Source: Streptomyces exfoliatus (lineage in GTDB: Bacteria; Actinomycetota; Actinomycetes; Streptomycetales; Streptomycetaceae). From it: 64,000 bases of DNA. The stretch lies in contig NZ_JNZP01000001.1 of NCBI RefSeq assembly GCF_000725545.1, forward strand, positions 186,001 to 250,000, in the 5' to 3' direction. Positions 41,661-56,278 of the stretch are shown here, one piece after another (the first letter of the stretch is position 1; each line of letters starts with the position of its first letter). The notes beneath the pieces were generated by a model. The model was given only the letters and a program-made list of their open reading frames with translations. It did no database searches and had not been told where the DNA came from. The translations under genes and the position numbers were made by a program.

Positions 41661-42683
41661 TCAGGGACGAGAGGGAGCCGAGGCCGTTGAACCGCGAACG
41701 ACCAGCTCAGGCATGAAGACGAACTCCGAGTGCGGGGCCGGGGTGCCCCCCACCTCTTCGAGCAGCGCGCGGACCGCGGCCTGCCCCATCGCCTGCACGG
41801 GCTGCCGGATGGTGGTCAGCGGCGGATCGGTGAAAGCTATGAGGGGCGAGTCGTCGAAACCGACGACGGAGACGTCCCGCGGCACGTCGAGCCCCTGCTG
41901 CCGGGCGGCCCTGATCGCGCCGAGCGCCATCATGTCGCTCGCGCAGACGACCGCCGTGCAGCCCCGGGAGATCAGCGCGCCGGCCGCCGCCTGACCGCCC
42001 TCCAGGGTGTACAGGGAGTGCTGGATCAGCTCCTCGGACTCCTCGGAGCCGAGGCCGAAGCGCTCCGCCATGCCCTGCTGGAAGCCCTCTATCTTGCGGA
42101 GCACCGGCACGAACCGCTTCGGCCCCACGGCGAGCCCGATCCGGGTGTGCCCGAGGGCGGCCAGGTGCGTCACGGCGAGCCGCATCGCGGCCCGGTCGTC
42201 GGGGGAGACGAAGGGTGCCTGGATCTTGGGGGAGAAACCGTTGAGGAGGACGTACGGGACGCCCTTGCCGCGCAGCTGGTCGTAGCGCGTCATGTCGGCG
42301 GTCGTGTCGGCGTGCAGTCCGGAGACGAAGATGATGCCGGCGACGCCGCGCTCCACCAGCATGTCAGTGAGCTCGTCCTCGGTGGACCCGCCGGGGGTCT
42401 GGGTGGCGAGGACCGGCGTGTAGCCCTGCCGGGTCAGGGCCTGCCCGATGACCTGCGCGAGCGCGGGGAAGATCGGGTTGTCCAGTTCGGGGGTGATGAG
42501 GCCGACGAGCCCCGCGCTGCGCTGGCGCAGTCGTACGGGACGCTCGTAGCCGAGCACGTCGAGCGCGGCGAGGACGGATTCACGGGTGGCCGTGGCCACG
42601 CCGGGCTTGCCGTTGAGCACGCGGCTGACTGTGGCCTCACTGACCCCCGCCTGGGCTGCGATGTCGGAAAGCCGCGCGGTCAT
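41661..42683 (-). CDS. malR: MalR, LacI-family repressor of the maltodextrin operon
   Basis: This 340-residue repressor has an N-terminal LacI HTH (LSDIAAQAGVSEATVSRVLNGK, residues 5-26), the hinge region and a periplasmic-binding-like effector domain (TPELDNPIFPALAQV, DVSVVGFDDSPLIAF). It is divergent from malE, the order known in S. coelicolor and S. lividans, where MalR represses malEFG and responds to maltose or maltodextrin state. CTTGCAG-type operators lie in the shared gap. A second LacI gene at 47935 has an identical recognition helix. Confidence 0.92.
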   Translation of the reverse strand: MTARLSDIAAQAGVSEATVSRVLNGKPGVATATRESVLAALDVLGYERPVRLRQRSAGLVGLITPELDNPIFPALAQVIGQALTRQGYTPVLATQTPGGSTEDELTDMLVERGVAGIIFVSGLHADTTADMTRYDQLRGKGVPYVLLNGFSPKIQAPFVSPDDRAAMRLAVTHLAALGHTRIGLAVGPKRFVPVLRKIEGFQQGMAERFGLGSEESEELIQHSLYTLEGGQAAAGALISRGCTAVVCASDMMALGAIRAARQQGLDVPRDVSVVGFDDSPLIAFTDPPLTTIRQPVQAMGQAAVRALLEEVGGTPAPHSEFVFMPELVVRGSTASAPSRP

Positions 42684-42732
42684 GGGGATGGACTGTACCG
42701 GTCACGCGGCGTATTGCCCACCGCACGGATGA

Positions 42733-42768
42733 TGCAAGCCACCTCGCAAGGTCTTGCAGTCCTTGCAG
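42733..42768. promoter_or_regulatory. MalR operator cluster 1 (malR side)
   Basis: Four related boxes lie in 36 bases: TGCAAG (42733-42738), CTCGCAAG (42743-42750), TCTTGCAG (42752-42759) and CTTGCAG (42762-42768), giving inverted and direct arrangements. TCTTGCAG-type boxes are, as I recall, the MalR recognition element described for Streptomyces. The cluster lies 50-85 bases upstream of the malR start and probably mediates autoregulation. Confidence 0.75.
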
Positions 42769-42891
42769 GGCGTGCGGGGTCGGTCACGGGGCGCACGCAG
42801 GCACCGGAGGGCGCGCGAGAGGCGTGTGTCACCTGGTGTCAAGCGATGCGATGGCAACCTTAGGGACACGTCGATGTAACGATCGCCGGTG

Positions 42892-42912
42892 CTTGCAGAA
42901 AGTTCTCGCAAG
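42892..42912. promoter_or_regulatory. MalR operator 2 (malE side)
   Basis: CTTGCAG-n6-CTCGCAAG forms an imperfect palindrome 120-140 bases before the malE start, followed by GTCTTTCGG. A very similar CGCAAGTCCTTTCG segment is found before the amylase gene. Confidence 0.78.
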
Positions 42913-43031
42913 GTCTTTCGGCTCGTTTTCATCTTTGTTACGTTCCTGGCAACCCGGAGCGCCGCGAGGGAGCGGTCGCATGAGGAAGGTTCCAGCCCCT
43001 CGTCCCCCCGGGATCAGTTGAAGGAGTTCAC

Positions 43032-44309
43032 ATGCGGCGTGGCATAGCGGCCACCGCTCTGGTCGCGGCCCTGGGCGTGACCCTGGCGGCGTGCGGTAGT
43101 GACAGCGGTTCGAACGGCGGCGGCGCCAAGAGCTCGGGCGAGCTCTCCGGCACCGTGACCTGGTGGGACACCTCCACGGTCGGCTCCGAGGACAAGGTCT
43201 TCAAGAAGATCGCCGAGGACTTCAAGAAGAAGCACCCCAAGGTCACCGTCAAGTACGTGAACGTGCCGTTCGGTGAGGCGCAGAACAAGTTCAAGAACGC
43301 CGCGCAGTCCGGCTCCGGCGCCCCCGACGTCATCCGCTCCGAGGTCGCCTGGACCCCCGAGTTCGCGGACCTCGGCTACCTCGCCCCGCTCGACGGCACC
43401 GCGGCCCTGAAGAACAACGAGGACTTCCTCAAGCAGGCCGCCGCCTCCACCCAGTACAAGGGCAAGACCTACGGCGTCCCGCAGGTCATCGACTCCATGG
43501 GCATCTTCTACAACAAGAAGATCTTCAAGGAGGCCGGCGTCGAGGTCCCCAAGACCATCGACGAGCTCAAGACCGTCTCCGCCAAGATCAAGCAGAAGAC
43601 CGGCAAGCCCGGCCTGTACCTGCGCGGCGACGACGCCTACTGGTTCCTCTCCTTCCTGTACGGCGAGGGCGGCGACCTCGTCGACGCCGAGAAGAAGACG
43701 GTCACCGTCGACAGCGCCGCCGGCGTGAAGGCCTTCAAGGTCGTCAAGGACCTGGTGGACTCGGGCGCGGCCAAGACCGACGCGACCGACGGCTGGAACA
43801 ACATGCAGACGGCCTTCAAGGACGGCAAGGTCGCCATGATGATCAACGGCCCGTGGGCCGTCTCCGACACCTACGCCGGCAAGGAGTTCACCGACAAGGC
43901 CAACCTGGGCATCGCCCCGGTCCCGGCCGGCTCGGCCGGCCAGGGTGCCCCGCAGGGCGGTCACAACCTCGCCGTCTACGCGGGCTCCAAGAACCTCGAC
44001 GCCTCCTACGCCTTCGCCGAGTACATGACCTCGGTCGAGACGCAGGCGACGGTCGCGAAGGAGCTCAGCCTCCTCCCGACCCGCGAGTCCGTCTACATCA
44101 AGCCGGACGTGGCGACCAACGAGATGATCGCCTTCTTCAAGCCGGTCGTCGACAAGGCCGTCGAGCGCCCCTGGATCCCGGAGACCGGCAGCCTCTTCGC
44201 GCCGCTCGTCACCGAGTACACCAAGGTCCTCACCGGCCAGACCACCCCGGACGCGGGAGCCAAGGCGACGGGCGACGCCTACCGCAAGCTCCTGAAGGAC
44301 TGGAAGTAA
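43032..44309 (+). CDS. malE: MalE, maltose/maltodextrin-binding lipoprotein
   Basis: This 425-residue extracellular-solute-binding protein has lipobox LAAC (Cys21), then a Gly/Ser spacer. Family segments are LSGTVTWWDTSTVGSEDKVF, DVIRSEVAWTPEFADLGYL, YGVPQVIDSMGIFYNKKIF and AMMINGPWAVSDTY. It captures maltodextrins for MalFG. AAGGAG precedes the ATG. It is the first gene of malEFG-aglA. No ATPase gene is present; in Streptomyces the shared ATPase MsiK, encoded elsewhere, energises such importers. Confidence 0.95.
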   Translation: MRRGIAATALVAALGVTLAACGSDSGSNGGGAKSSGELSGTVTWWDTSTVGSEDKVFKKIAEDFKKKHPKVTVKYVNVPFGEAQNKFKNAAQSGSGAPDVIRSEVAWTPEFADLGYLAPLDGTAALKNNEDFLKQAAASTQYKGKTYGVPQVIDSMGIFYNKKIFKEAGVEVPKTIDELKTVSAKIKQKTGKPGLYLRGDDAYWFLSFLYGEGGDLVDAEKKTVTVDSAAGVKAFKVVKDLVDSGAAKTDATDGWNNMQTAFKDGKVAMMINGPWAVSDTYAGKEFTDKANLGIAPVPAGSAGQGAPQGGHNLAVYAGSKNLDASYAFAEYMTSVETQATVAKELSLLPTRESVYIKPDVATNEMIAFFKPVVDKAVERPWIPETGSLFAPLVTEYTKVLTGQTTPDAGAKATGDAYRKLLKDWK

Positions 44310-44328
44310 CAGGAAGGCAGGCCGGCTG

Positions 44329-45345
44329 ATGGCTGTGGACACCCCCAGCCAGTCGGTGGTGAAGGCCGCGGGCGACGACGTCGCCCGCGGCCGGAGCCGC
44401 GGAACTGGTAAGCCCCGGCGCGCGGCGAAGAAGCGCTCCCTCTCCACCCACTGGTACGCCTGGGCGATGGTCGCCCCGGTGACCGTCGTGATCGCCGTGA
44501 TCATCGGCTATCCACTGGTCCGCGGCGTCTACCTGTCGTTGACGAACGCCAACGAGCGGAACGTCGCCCGCTCGATCGGGGTCAACGAGATCCCGGCCAC
44601 CTACGAGTTCGTCGGCCTGGACAACTACGCCGACGCGATCACCGGTGGCCAGTTCCTCGGCACGCTCGGCTGGACGGTCCTCTGGACCGTGTCCTGTGTG
44701 GCGATCACCTTCGCCCTCGGCCTGAGTCTCGCCAACGTCCTCAACCGCAGGATCGCCGGCCGCTCCGTCTACCGGATGCTGCTCATCCTGCCCTGGGCCG
44801 TACCCGGCTTCGTCTCGGTCTTCGCCTGGCGCTTCCTCTACAACCAGGACAACGGTCTCCTCAACAAGATCCTCACGGGCGGCGGCATCGACGGCGTCCC
44901 GTGGTTGAACGACCCCACCTGGGCCAAGTTCTCGGTCATCCTCGTGAACGTCTGGCTCGGCATCCCGTTCATGATGGTCGCCCTCCTCGGCGGGCTCCAG
45001 TCCATCCCTGGCGAGCTGTACGAGGCCGCCGAGATGGACGGCGCCAACGCCTGGCAGCGCTTCCGGCACATCACCATGCCCGGGCTCAGCTCGGTGTCCA
45101 CGACGGTGATCCTGCTCTCCACCATCTGGACCTTCAACATGTTCCCGGTGATCTTCCTGCTCACCCGGGGCGGACCCGGCGAGGCCACCCAGATCCTCGT
45201 CACCCAGGCGTACAAGTTCTCCTTCGAGATCAGCCCGCGCGACTTCGCCCAGTCGTCCACGTGGGGCGTCCTCATCCTGGTCCTCCTGATGATCTTCGCC
45301 GCGATCTACCAGCGCGTCCTCCGCAAGCAGGGAGAAGTCTGGTGA
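44329..45345 (+). CDS. malF: MalF, maltodextrin ABC permease
   Basis: This 338-residue permease has a basic N-terminal tail and about six helices. The EAA loop that docks the ATPase reads ELYEAAEMDGANAWQRFRHI near residue 228. Its stop overlaps the malG start (GTGA). Only 19 bases separate it from malE. Confidence 0.95.
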   Translation: MAVDTPSQSVVKAAGDDVARGRSRGTGKPRRAAKKRSLSTHWYAWAMVAPVTVVIAVIIGYPLVRGVYLSLTNANERNVARSIGVNEIPATYEFVGLDNYADAITGGQFLGTLGWTVLWTVSCVAITFALGLSLANVLNRRIAGRSVYRMLLILPWAVPGFVSVFAWRFLYNQDNGLLNKILTGGGIDGVPWLNDPTWAKFSVILVNVWLGIPFMMVALLGGLQSIPGELYEAAEMDGANAWQRFRHITMPGLSSVSTTVILLSTIWTFNMFPVIFLLTRGGPGEATQILVTQAYKFSFEISPRDFAQSSTWGVLILVLLMIFAAIYQRVLRKQGEVW

Positions 45346-46208
45346 CCACCACGACCCCCACCCCCACCGCGAACCTCCCCGTCCGCGGCCGCCGTTCGCC
45401 GCTCGCCTCGGTCGCGCTGCACGTCACGCTGATCACGGCGTCCGTGATCGCCGTCTTCCCCGTGCTGTGGGTCCTGCTGACCTCGCTCAAGCCGGCGCAG
45501 TACGCCACGACGACGGACTTCTTCAAGGAGACGACGCTCGCGAACTACACGAACCTCCTGAACGACACCCCGTTCCTGACCTGGTTCGCCAACTCGCTGC
45601 TCGTCGCCGGTCTCACCACCGTCATCGGCGTCTTCATCTCCGCCACCACGGGCTACGCCGTGAGCCGCTTCCGGTTCCCCGGCAAGCGCGGCCTGATGTG
45701 GACGCTGCTCATCACCCAGATGTTCCCGGTCGCCGTCCTCATCGTGCCGATCTACAACATCATGGCGTCGATGGGCCTGCTCAACCAGCCGGTCGGCCTG
45801 GTCATCACGTACCTGACGATCGCCGTCCCGTTCTGCGCGTGGATGATGAAGGGCTTCTTCGACACCATCCCGCGCGAGATCGACGAGTCCGGCTACGTCG
45901 ACGGACTCACCCCGTTCGGCACCTTCTGGCGGCTGATCCTGCCGCTGGCCAAGCCGGGCATCGCCGTCACCGCCTTCTACTCCTTCATCACCGCCTGGGG
46001 CGAGGTGGCCTACGCCTCCGCCTTCATGGTCGGCGACGAGAACCTCACCCTGGCCGGCGGACTGCAGAAGTTCGTCAACCAGTACGGCGCCCAGTGGGGC
46101 CCGATGGCCGCGGCCTCCGTGCTCATCGCCATCCCCGCCGCCCTGGTGTTCCTCTTCGCCCAGCGGCACCTGGTCACCGGCATGTCAGCCGGTGCCGTCA
46201 AGGGCTGA
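45342..46208 (+). CDS. malG: MalG, maltodextrin ABC permease
   Basis: This 288-residue permease starts at a GTG coupled to malF. Six helices are visible; the EAA loop is EIDESGYVDGLTPFGTFWRL near residue 180. It pairs with MalF to form the transmembrane channel. A 62-bp gap leads to aglA. Confidence 0.95.
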   Translation: MTTTTPTPTANLPVRGRRSPLASVALHVTLITASVIAVFPVLWVLLTSLKPAQYATTTDFFKETTLANYTNLLNDTPFLTWFANSLLVAGLTTVIGVFISATTGYAVSRFRFPGKRGLMWTLLITQMFPVAVLIVPIYNIMASMGLLNQPVGLVITYLTIAVPFCAWMMKGFFDTIPREIDESGYVDGLTPFGTFWRLILPLAKPGIAVTAFYSFITAWGEVAYASAFMVGDENLTLAGGLQKFVNQYGAQWGPMAAASVLIAIPAALVFLFAQRHLVTGMSAGAVKG

Positions 46209-46270
46209 CGGCCCTGAGCGCCCCTCCAGTACGCACCCCTGTACGCACCTCCTTACCTCCCAGGGAAGAC

Positions 46271-47938
46271 ATGACCCAGCATCTCGCCACCCCGGCCGAC
46301 GCCCCGACCACCGGCACGCACACGGGCTGGTGGAGAGACGCGGTGATCTACCAGGTCTACCCGCGCAGCTTCGCCGACGGCAACGGCGACGGCATGGGCG
46401 ACCTGGAGGGCATCCGCAGCCGGCTGCCGTACCTCAAGGAACTCGGCGTCGACGCCGTCTGGCTCTCCCCGTTCTACGCCTCGCCGCAGGCCGACGCCGG
46501 CTACGACGTCGCCGACTACCGGGCCATCGACCCCATGTTCGGCTCGCTCCTCGACGCCGACGCCGTGATCCGCGACGCCCACGAACTGGGCCTGCGCATC
46601 ATCGTCGACCTGGTCCCCAACCACTCCTCCGACCAGCACGAGTGGTTCCAGCGCGCGCTGCGCGAGGGCCCCGGGTCCGTCCTGCGCGAGCGCTACCACT
46701 TCCGCCCCGGCAAGGGGAAGAACGGCGAACTCCCGCCGAACGACTGGGAGTCCATCTTCGGCGGCCCGGCCTGGACCCGCACGGAGAACCCGGACGGCAC
46801 CCCCGGCGACTGGTACCTGCACCTGTTCGCCCCGGAGCAGCCCGACTTCAACTGGGAACACCCCGCCGTCCGCGACGAGTTCCGCTCGATCCTGCGCTTC
46901 TGGCTCGACATGGGCGTCGACGGCTTCCGCGTCGACGTCGCCCACGGCCTGGTCAAGGCCGAGGGCCTGCCCGACCTCGGCGCCCATGACCAGCTGAAGC
47001 TGCTCGGCAACGACGTCATGCCCTTCTTCGACCAGGACGGCGTCCACGAGATCTACCGCTCCTGGCGGAAGGTCCTCTCCGAGTACGACGGCGAGCGCAT
47101 CCTCGTCGCCGAGGCCTGGACCCCGACCGTCGACCGCACCGCGAACTACGTGCGCCCCGACGAGATGCACCAGGCGTTCAACTTCCAGTACCTGGGCACC
47201 CACTGGGACGCCGCCGAGCTGCGCCGCGTCATCGACGAGTCGCTCCAGGCGATGCTCCCCGTCGGCGCCCCCACCACCTGGGTGCTGTCCAACCACGACG
47301 TCACCCGGCACGCCACCCGCTTCGCCAACCCGGCGGGCCTCGGCACCCAGCTGCGCACCCCCGGCGACCGCGCACTCGGTCTGCGCCGGGCCCGCGCGGC
47401 GACCCTGCTGATGCTGGCGCTGCCCGGCTCGGCGTACGTCTACCAGGGCGAGGAGCTCGGCCTGCCGGACGTCACCGACCTGCCCGACGAGGTCCGTCAG
47501 GACCCGTCGTTCTGGCGGGCCAGCGGCCAGGACGGCTTCCGCGACGGCTGCCGGGTCCCGATCCCGTGGACCGTCGAGGGCTCCTCGTACGGCTTCGGCG
47601 ACGGCGGCTCCTGGCTGCCGCAGCCCGCGGCCTGGGGCGGCCTGAGCGTCGAGGCCCAGACCGGCGACCCCGGCTCCACCCTGGAGCTGTACCGCAGCGC
47701 GCTCGCCGTGCGCCGCGAGCGCCCCGAACTCGGTGCGGGCGAAGGCGTCCAGTGGCTGGAGGCACCCGAGGGTGTGCTCTCCTTCCGCCGCGACGGCTTC
47801 GTCTGCACCGCCAACACCACCGGCCGGGCCATCTCCGTCCCGCTGCCCGGCCGGTATCTCCTCTCCAACGAGGAAGTGCGGATCGTCGACGACGAGGCCT
47901 TGGTGCCCGCCGACACCACCGTCTGGTGGGCGGTGTGA
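46271..47938 (+). CDS. aglA: AglA, cytoplasmic alpha-glucosidase (GH13)
   Basis: This 555-residue GH13 enzyme has no signal peptide. The start motif WWRDAVIYQVYPRSFADGNGDG and catalytic residues are clear: nucleophile Asp in GFRVDVAHG, acid/base Glu in LVAEAW and Asp in VLSNHDVTRH. QPDFNWEHPAV is typical of oligo-1,4/1,6-glucosidases. It hydrolyses imported maltodextrins to glucose. CCAGGGA precedes the ATG. Its stop overlaps the start of the second LacI regulator (GTGA). Confidence 0.93.
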   Translation: MTQHLATPADAPTTGTHTGWWRDAVIYQVYPRSFADGNGDGMGDLEGIRSRLPYLKELGVDAVWLSPFYASPQADAGYDVADYRAIDPMFGSLLDADAVIRDAHELGLRIIVDLVPNHSSDQHEWFQRALREGPGSVLRERYHFRPGKGKNGELPPNDWESIFGGPAWTRTENPDGTPGDWYLHLFAPEQPDFNWEHPAVRDEFRSILRFWLDMGVDGFRVDVAHGLVKAEGLPDLGAHDQLKLLGNDVMPFFDQDGVHEIYRSWRKVLSEYDGERILVAEAWTPTVDRTANYVRPDEMHQAFNFQYLGTHWDAAELRRVIDESLQAMLPVGAPTTWVLSNHDVTRHATRFANPAGLGTQLRTPGDRALGLRRARAATLLMLALPGSAYVYQGEELGLPDVTDLPDEVRQDPSFWRASGQDGFRDGCRVPIPWTVEGSSYGFGDGGSWLPQPAAWGGLSVEAQTGDPGSTLELYRSALAVRRERPELGAGEGVQWLEAPEGVLSFRRDGFVCTANTTGRAISVPLPGRYLLSNEEVRIVDDEALVPADTTVWWAV

Positions 47939-49029
47939 CGATCCCCCTGCCGCGGGGCACCGGAAACGGTGCCCCGCGGCTCGCGGACATCGCGGCCCAG
48001 TCCGGGGTCAGCGAGGCCACCGTCAGCCGGGTCCTCAACGGCAAGGCGGGGGTGGCCGGCGCGACCCGGCACAAGGTGCTCGCGGCCCTCGACGTGCTCG
48101 GCTACGAGCGTCCCGTACGCCTCAAACGCCGCAGCGCGGGTCTCGTGGGGCTCGTCGTGCCCGAGCTGACCAACCCGATCTTCCCGGCGTTCGCGCAGGT
48201 CGTCGAGCAGGTCCTCGCCGGGCACGGCTACACCCCGGTGCTCTGCACCCAGATGCCCGGCGGCGCCACCGAGGACGAGCTCGTCGAGCAGCTCGTGGAG
48301 CGCGGGGTGGCCGGCATCGTCTTCCTCTCCGGCCTGCACGCGGACGCCTCCGCCGACCCGGCCCGCTACGCCCGGCTGACCGCCCGCGGCGTGCCGTACG
48401 TCCTCATCAACGGCTACAACGAGCACATCGACGCCAACTTCGTCTCCCCGGACGACCGGGCCGCCGCCCGCATGGCCGTACGGCACCTCGTCGAGCTGGG
48501 CCACGAGCGGATCGGGCTCGCCATCGGCCCCACCCGCTACGTCCCCTCCCGACGCAAGGCCGAGGGCTTCGCCGCCGAGCTGTACGAACTCCTCGGCGTC
48601 GAACGCGCGGACGCGGAACGGTTCATCAGACCCACGCTCTTCGGCGTCGAGGGCGGCCACGCCGCCGCCGACATCCTCCTCCGCGAGGGGTGCACGGGCA
48701 TCGTCTGCGCCTCCGACCTGATGGCGCTCGGTGTGATCCGCGCCGTCCGCGCCCGCGGTCTCGACGTGCCGGGGGACGTCTCCGTCGTCGGCTTCGACGA
48801 CTCGCCCCTGATCGCCTTCACCAGCCCGCCGCTGTCCACCGTGCGCCAGCCGGTCCAGGCCATGGCGACGGCCGCCGTCGGCGCGCTCCTGGAGGAGATC
48901 GAAGGCAATCCGGTGCAGCGCACGGAGTTCGTCTTCCAGCCGGAGCTGGTCGTCCGCGGCTCCACCGCGCAGCCGCCGGCCAAGGCCGCGGCGGCCTTTT
49001 CGCAGGTGGTCCCGCAAGTCCTTTCGTAA
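47935..49029 (+). CDS. Second LacI-family regulator, paralogue of MalR
   Basis: This 364-residue protein starts at a GTG overlapping the aglA stop, so it is translationally coupled to the maltodextrin operon. The HTH (LADIAAQSGVSEATVSRVLNGK) is almost identical to that of MalR, and the effector domain shares long blocks such as VLAALDVLGYERPVRLK and DVSVVGFDDSPLIAF. It differs in the effector pocket (GYNEHIDANF versus GFSPKIQAPF). It probably regulates the amylase and pullulanase genes downstream and perhaps its own operon. An operator-like palindrome overlaps its 3' end. Confidence 0.92.
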   Translation: MTIPLPRGTGNGAPRLADIAAQSGVSEATVSRVLNGKAGVAGATRHKVLAALDVLGYERPVRLKRRSAGLVGLVVPELTNPIFPAFAQVVEQVLAGHGYTPVLCTQMPGGATEDELVEQLVERGVAGIVFLSGLHADASADPARYARLTARGVPYVLINGYNEHIDANFVSPDDRAAARMAVRHLVELGHERIGLAIGPTRYVPSRRKAEGFAAELYELLGVERADAERFIRPTLFGVEGGHAAADILLREGCTGIVCASDLMALGVIRAVRARGLDVPGDVSVVGFDDSPLIAFTSPPLSTVRQPVQAMATAAVGALLEEIEGNPVQRTEFVFQPELVVRGSTAQPPAKAAAAFSQVVPQVLS

Positions 49030-49038
49030 CAACTTGCG
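49013..49038. promoter_or_regulatory. MalR/LacI-type operator upstream of alpha-amylase
   Basis: CGCAAG-n14-CTTGCG forms a palindrome that overlaps the last codons of the LacI gene. A further CTTGCG occurs at 49122-49127. Both resemble the boxes in the malR-malE gap and lie before the amylase start at 49165. Confidence 0.65.
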
Positions 49039-49164
49039 TTGGGCTGTCCGGAGGGTTGACCGGGCACCGGGGCACTCGTACGGTCACGGCTGAAAACAGT
49101 TGCTGAACTTTTCGGCAACTTCTTGCGACACCGACTGCGACACCGACGTCGTACAGGAGGAAGC

Positions 49165-50880
49165 ATGGCCAGAAAAACCGTGGCCGCTGCACTCGCCCTC
49201 GTGGCGGGAGCCGCCGCTGTGGCCGTCACGGGAAACACCCCGGCGCAGGCCACCCCACCCGGCGAGAAGGACGTCACCGCGGTGATGTTCGAGTGGAACT
49301 TCGCCTCGGTCGCCCGTGAGTGCACCGATCGCCTGGGCCCCGCCGGATACGGATACGTGCAGGTCTCCCCGCCGCAGGAACACCTCCAGGGCGGCCAGTG
49401 GTGGACCTCGTACCAGCCGGTCAGCTACAAGATCGCCGGACGTCTCGGCGACCGCACCGCCTTCAAGAAGATGATCGACACCTGCCACGCGGCGGGCGTC
49501 AAGGTCGTGGCCGACTCCGTCATCAACCACATGGCGAACGGCTCCGGCACGGGAACGGGCGGGACCCCGTTCTCCAAGTACGACTACCCGGGCCTCTGGT
49601 CCGGCTCCGACATGGACGACTGCCGCTCCTCGATCAGCAACTACGGCGACCGCGGCAACGTCCAGAACTGCGAACTCGTCCAGCTCCCCGACCTCGACAC
49701 GGGTGAGGAGTACGTCCGCGGCAAGATAGCGGGCTACCTGAACGACCTCCTCTCGCTCGGCGTCGACGGCTTCCGGATCGACGCCGCCAAGCACATGCCG
49801 GCCGCCGACCTCGCCAACATCAAGTCCCGGCTGACGAACCCGAACGCGTACTGGAAGCTGGAGGCCATCCACGGCGCCGGCGAGGCCGTCTCCCCGAGCG
49901 AGTACCTCGGCAGCGGAGACGTCCAGGAGTTCCGCTACGCCCGCGACCTCAAGCGCATCGTCCAGAGCGAGAAGCTCGCCTACCTCAAGAACTTCGGCGA
50001 GGCCTGGGGCTACATGCCCTCCGGCCAGTCCGGCGTCTTCGTCGACAACCACGACACCGAGCGCGGCGGAGACACCCTCTCCTACAAGGACGGCGCGAAC
50101 TACACCCTCGCCTCCGTCTTCGCGCTCGCCTGGCCCTACGGCTCCCCGGACGTCCACTCCGGCTACGAGTGGACCGACAAGGACGCGGGCCCGCCCAACG
50201 GCGGCCAGGTCAACGCCTGTTACACGGACGGCTGGAAGTGCCAGCACGCCTGGCGCGAGATCTCCTCCATGGTGGCCTTCCGCAACACCGCGCGCGGCCA
50301 GGCCGTCACGAACTGGTGGGACAACGCCGGCAACGCCATCGCGTTCGGCCGCGGCTCCAAGGCGTACGTGGCCATCAACCACGAGTCCTCGGCGCTCACC
50401 CGCACCTACCAGACCGCCCTGCCCGGCGGCACCTACTGCGACGTCCAGTCGAACACGCCCGTGACGGTGAACTCGTCCGGCCAGTTCACGGCCACCCTCG
50501 CCGCCCACACGGCCCTGGCCCTGCACGTCAACGCCACCGGCTGCGGCACCACCCCCACCACGCCGCCGACGACGAACCCGCCCGCCACCTCCGGCGCCTC
50601 GTTCAACGTCACCGCCACCACCGTGGTCGGCCAGAACATCTACGTCACCGGCAACCGCGCCGAGCTCGGCAACTGGTCCACCGCCGCCGCCGTGAAGCTC
50701 GACCCGGCCGCGTACCCCGTCTGGAAGCTCGCCGTCGGCCTCCCCGCCGGCACGGCCTTCGAGTACAAGTACGTCCGCAAGGACGCCGCGGGGAACGTCA
50801 CCTGGGAGTCCGGTGCCAACCGCACCGCGACCGTCCCCGCCTCGGGCCAGATCGTCCTGAACGACACCTTCCGCAACTGA
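49165..50880 (+). CDS. Secreted alpha-amylase (GH13) with CBM20
   Basis: This 571-residue enzyme has a signal peptide (cleavage near AQATPPG, about residue 29), then an actinobacterial GH13 catalytic domain. Motifs are [21 protein letters not shown] (nucleophile Asp), LEAIHGAGE (acid/base Glu) and [10 protein letters not shown] Thr/Pro linker (about 457-470) leads to a C-terminal CBM20 starch-binding domain ([20 protein letters not shown] to [12 protein letters not shown]). It degrades starch outside the cell. CAGGAGGAAGC precedes the ATG. Operator-like boxes upstream suggest LacI-type control. Confidence 0.95.
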   Translation: MARKTVAAALALVAGAAAVAVTGNTPAQATPPGEKDVTAVMFEWNFASVARECTDRLGPAGYGYVQVSPPQEHLQGGQWWTSYQPVSYKIAGRLGDRTAFKKMIDTCHAAGVKVVADSVINHMANGSGTGTGGTPFSKYDYPGLWSGSDMDDCRSSISNYGDRGNVQNCELVQLPDLDTGEEYVRGKIAGYLNDLLSLGVDGFRIDAAKHMPAADLANIKSRLTNPNAYWKLEAIHGAGEAVSPSEYLGSGDVQEFRYARDLKRIVQSEKLAYLKNFGEAWGYMPSGQSGVFVDNHDTERGGDTLSYKDGANYTLASVFALAWPYGSPDVHSGYEWTDKDAGPPNGGQVNACYTDGWKCQHAWREISSMVAFRNTARGQAVTNWWDNAGNAIAFGRGSKAYVAINHESSALTRTYQTALPGGTYCDVQSNTPVTVNSSGQFTATLAAHTALALHVNATGCGTTPTTPPTTNPPATSGASFNVTATTVVGQNIYVTGNRAELGNWSTAAAVKLDPAAYPVWKLAVGLPAGTAFEYKYVRKDAAGNVTWESGANRTATVPASGQIVLNDTFRN

Positions 50881-50897
50881 GCCTCCCCCTCTCCGCA

Positions 50898-50920
50898 GGG
50901 CCGCCCCACCGGGGCGGCCC
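50898..50920 (+). terminator. Terminator between amylase and pullulanase genes
   Basis: A 10-bp perfect stem, GGGCCGCCCC with GGGGCGGCCC, has a 3-base loop in the 70-bp gap. It may attenuate rather than fully separate transcription, since no obvious promoter follows. Confidence 0.75.
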
Positions 50921-50950
50921 CCTCTTCCCGTACCTCCAGGGAGCACCCCC

Positions 50951-56236
<5,286 letters not shown>

Positions 56237-56242
<6 letters not shown>

Positions 56243-56278
56243 TCCTCACCGGGTGATCTCCACAGGGTGATCCTCACC
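56237..56278. repeat. Three 14-bp tandem repeats across the pullulanase stop
   Basis: Copies of GGGTGATCCTCACC, GGGTGATCTCCACA and GGGTGATCCTCACC run through the pullulanase stop codon (56240-56242) to the end of the convergent acetyltransferase gene. Each TGA gives a stop in a different frame. Confidence 0.85.

Noticed and set aside
43032..46208. Missing MalK ATPase as evidence of a broken transporter
   Set aside because: Streptomyces sugar importers normally share the unlinked ATPase MsiK, so the absence is expected.
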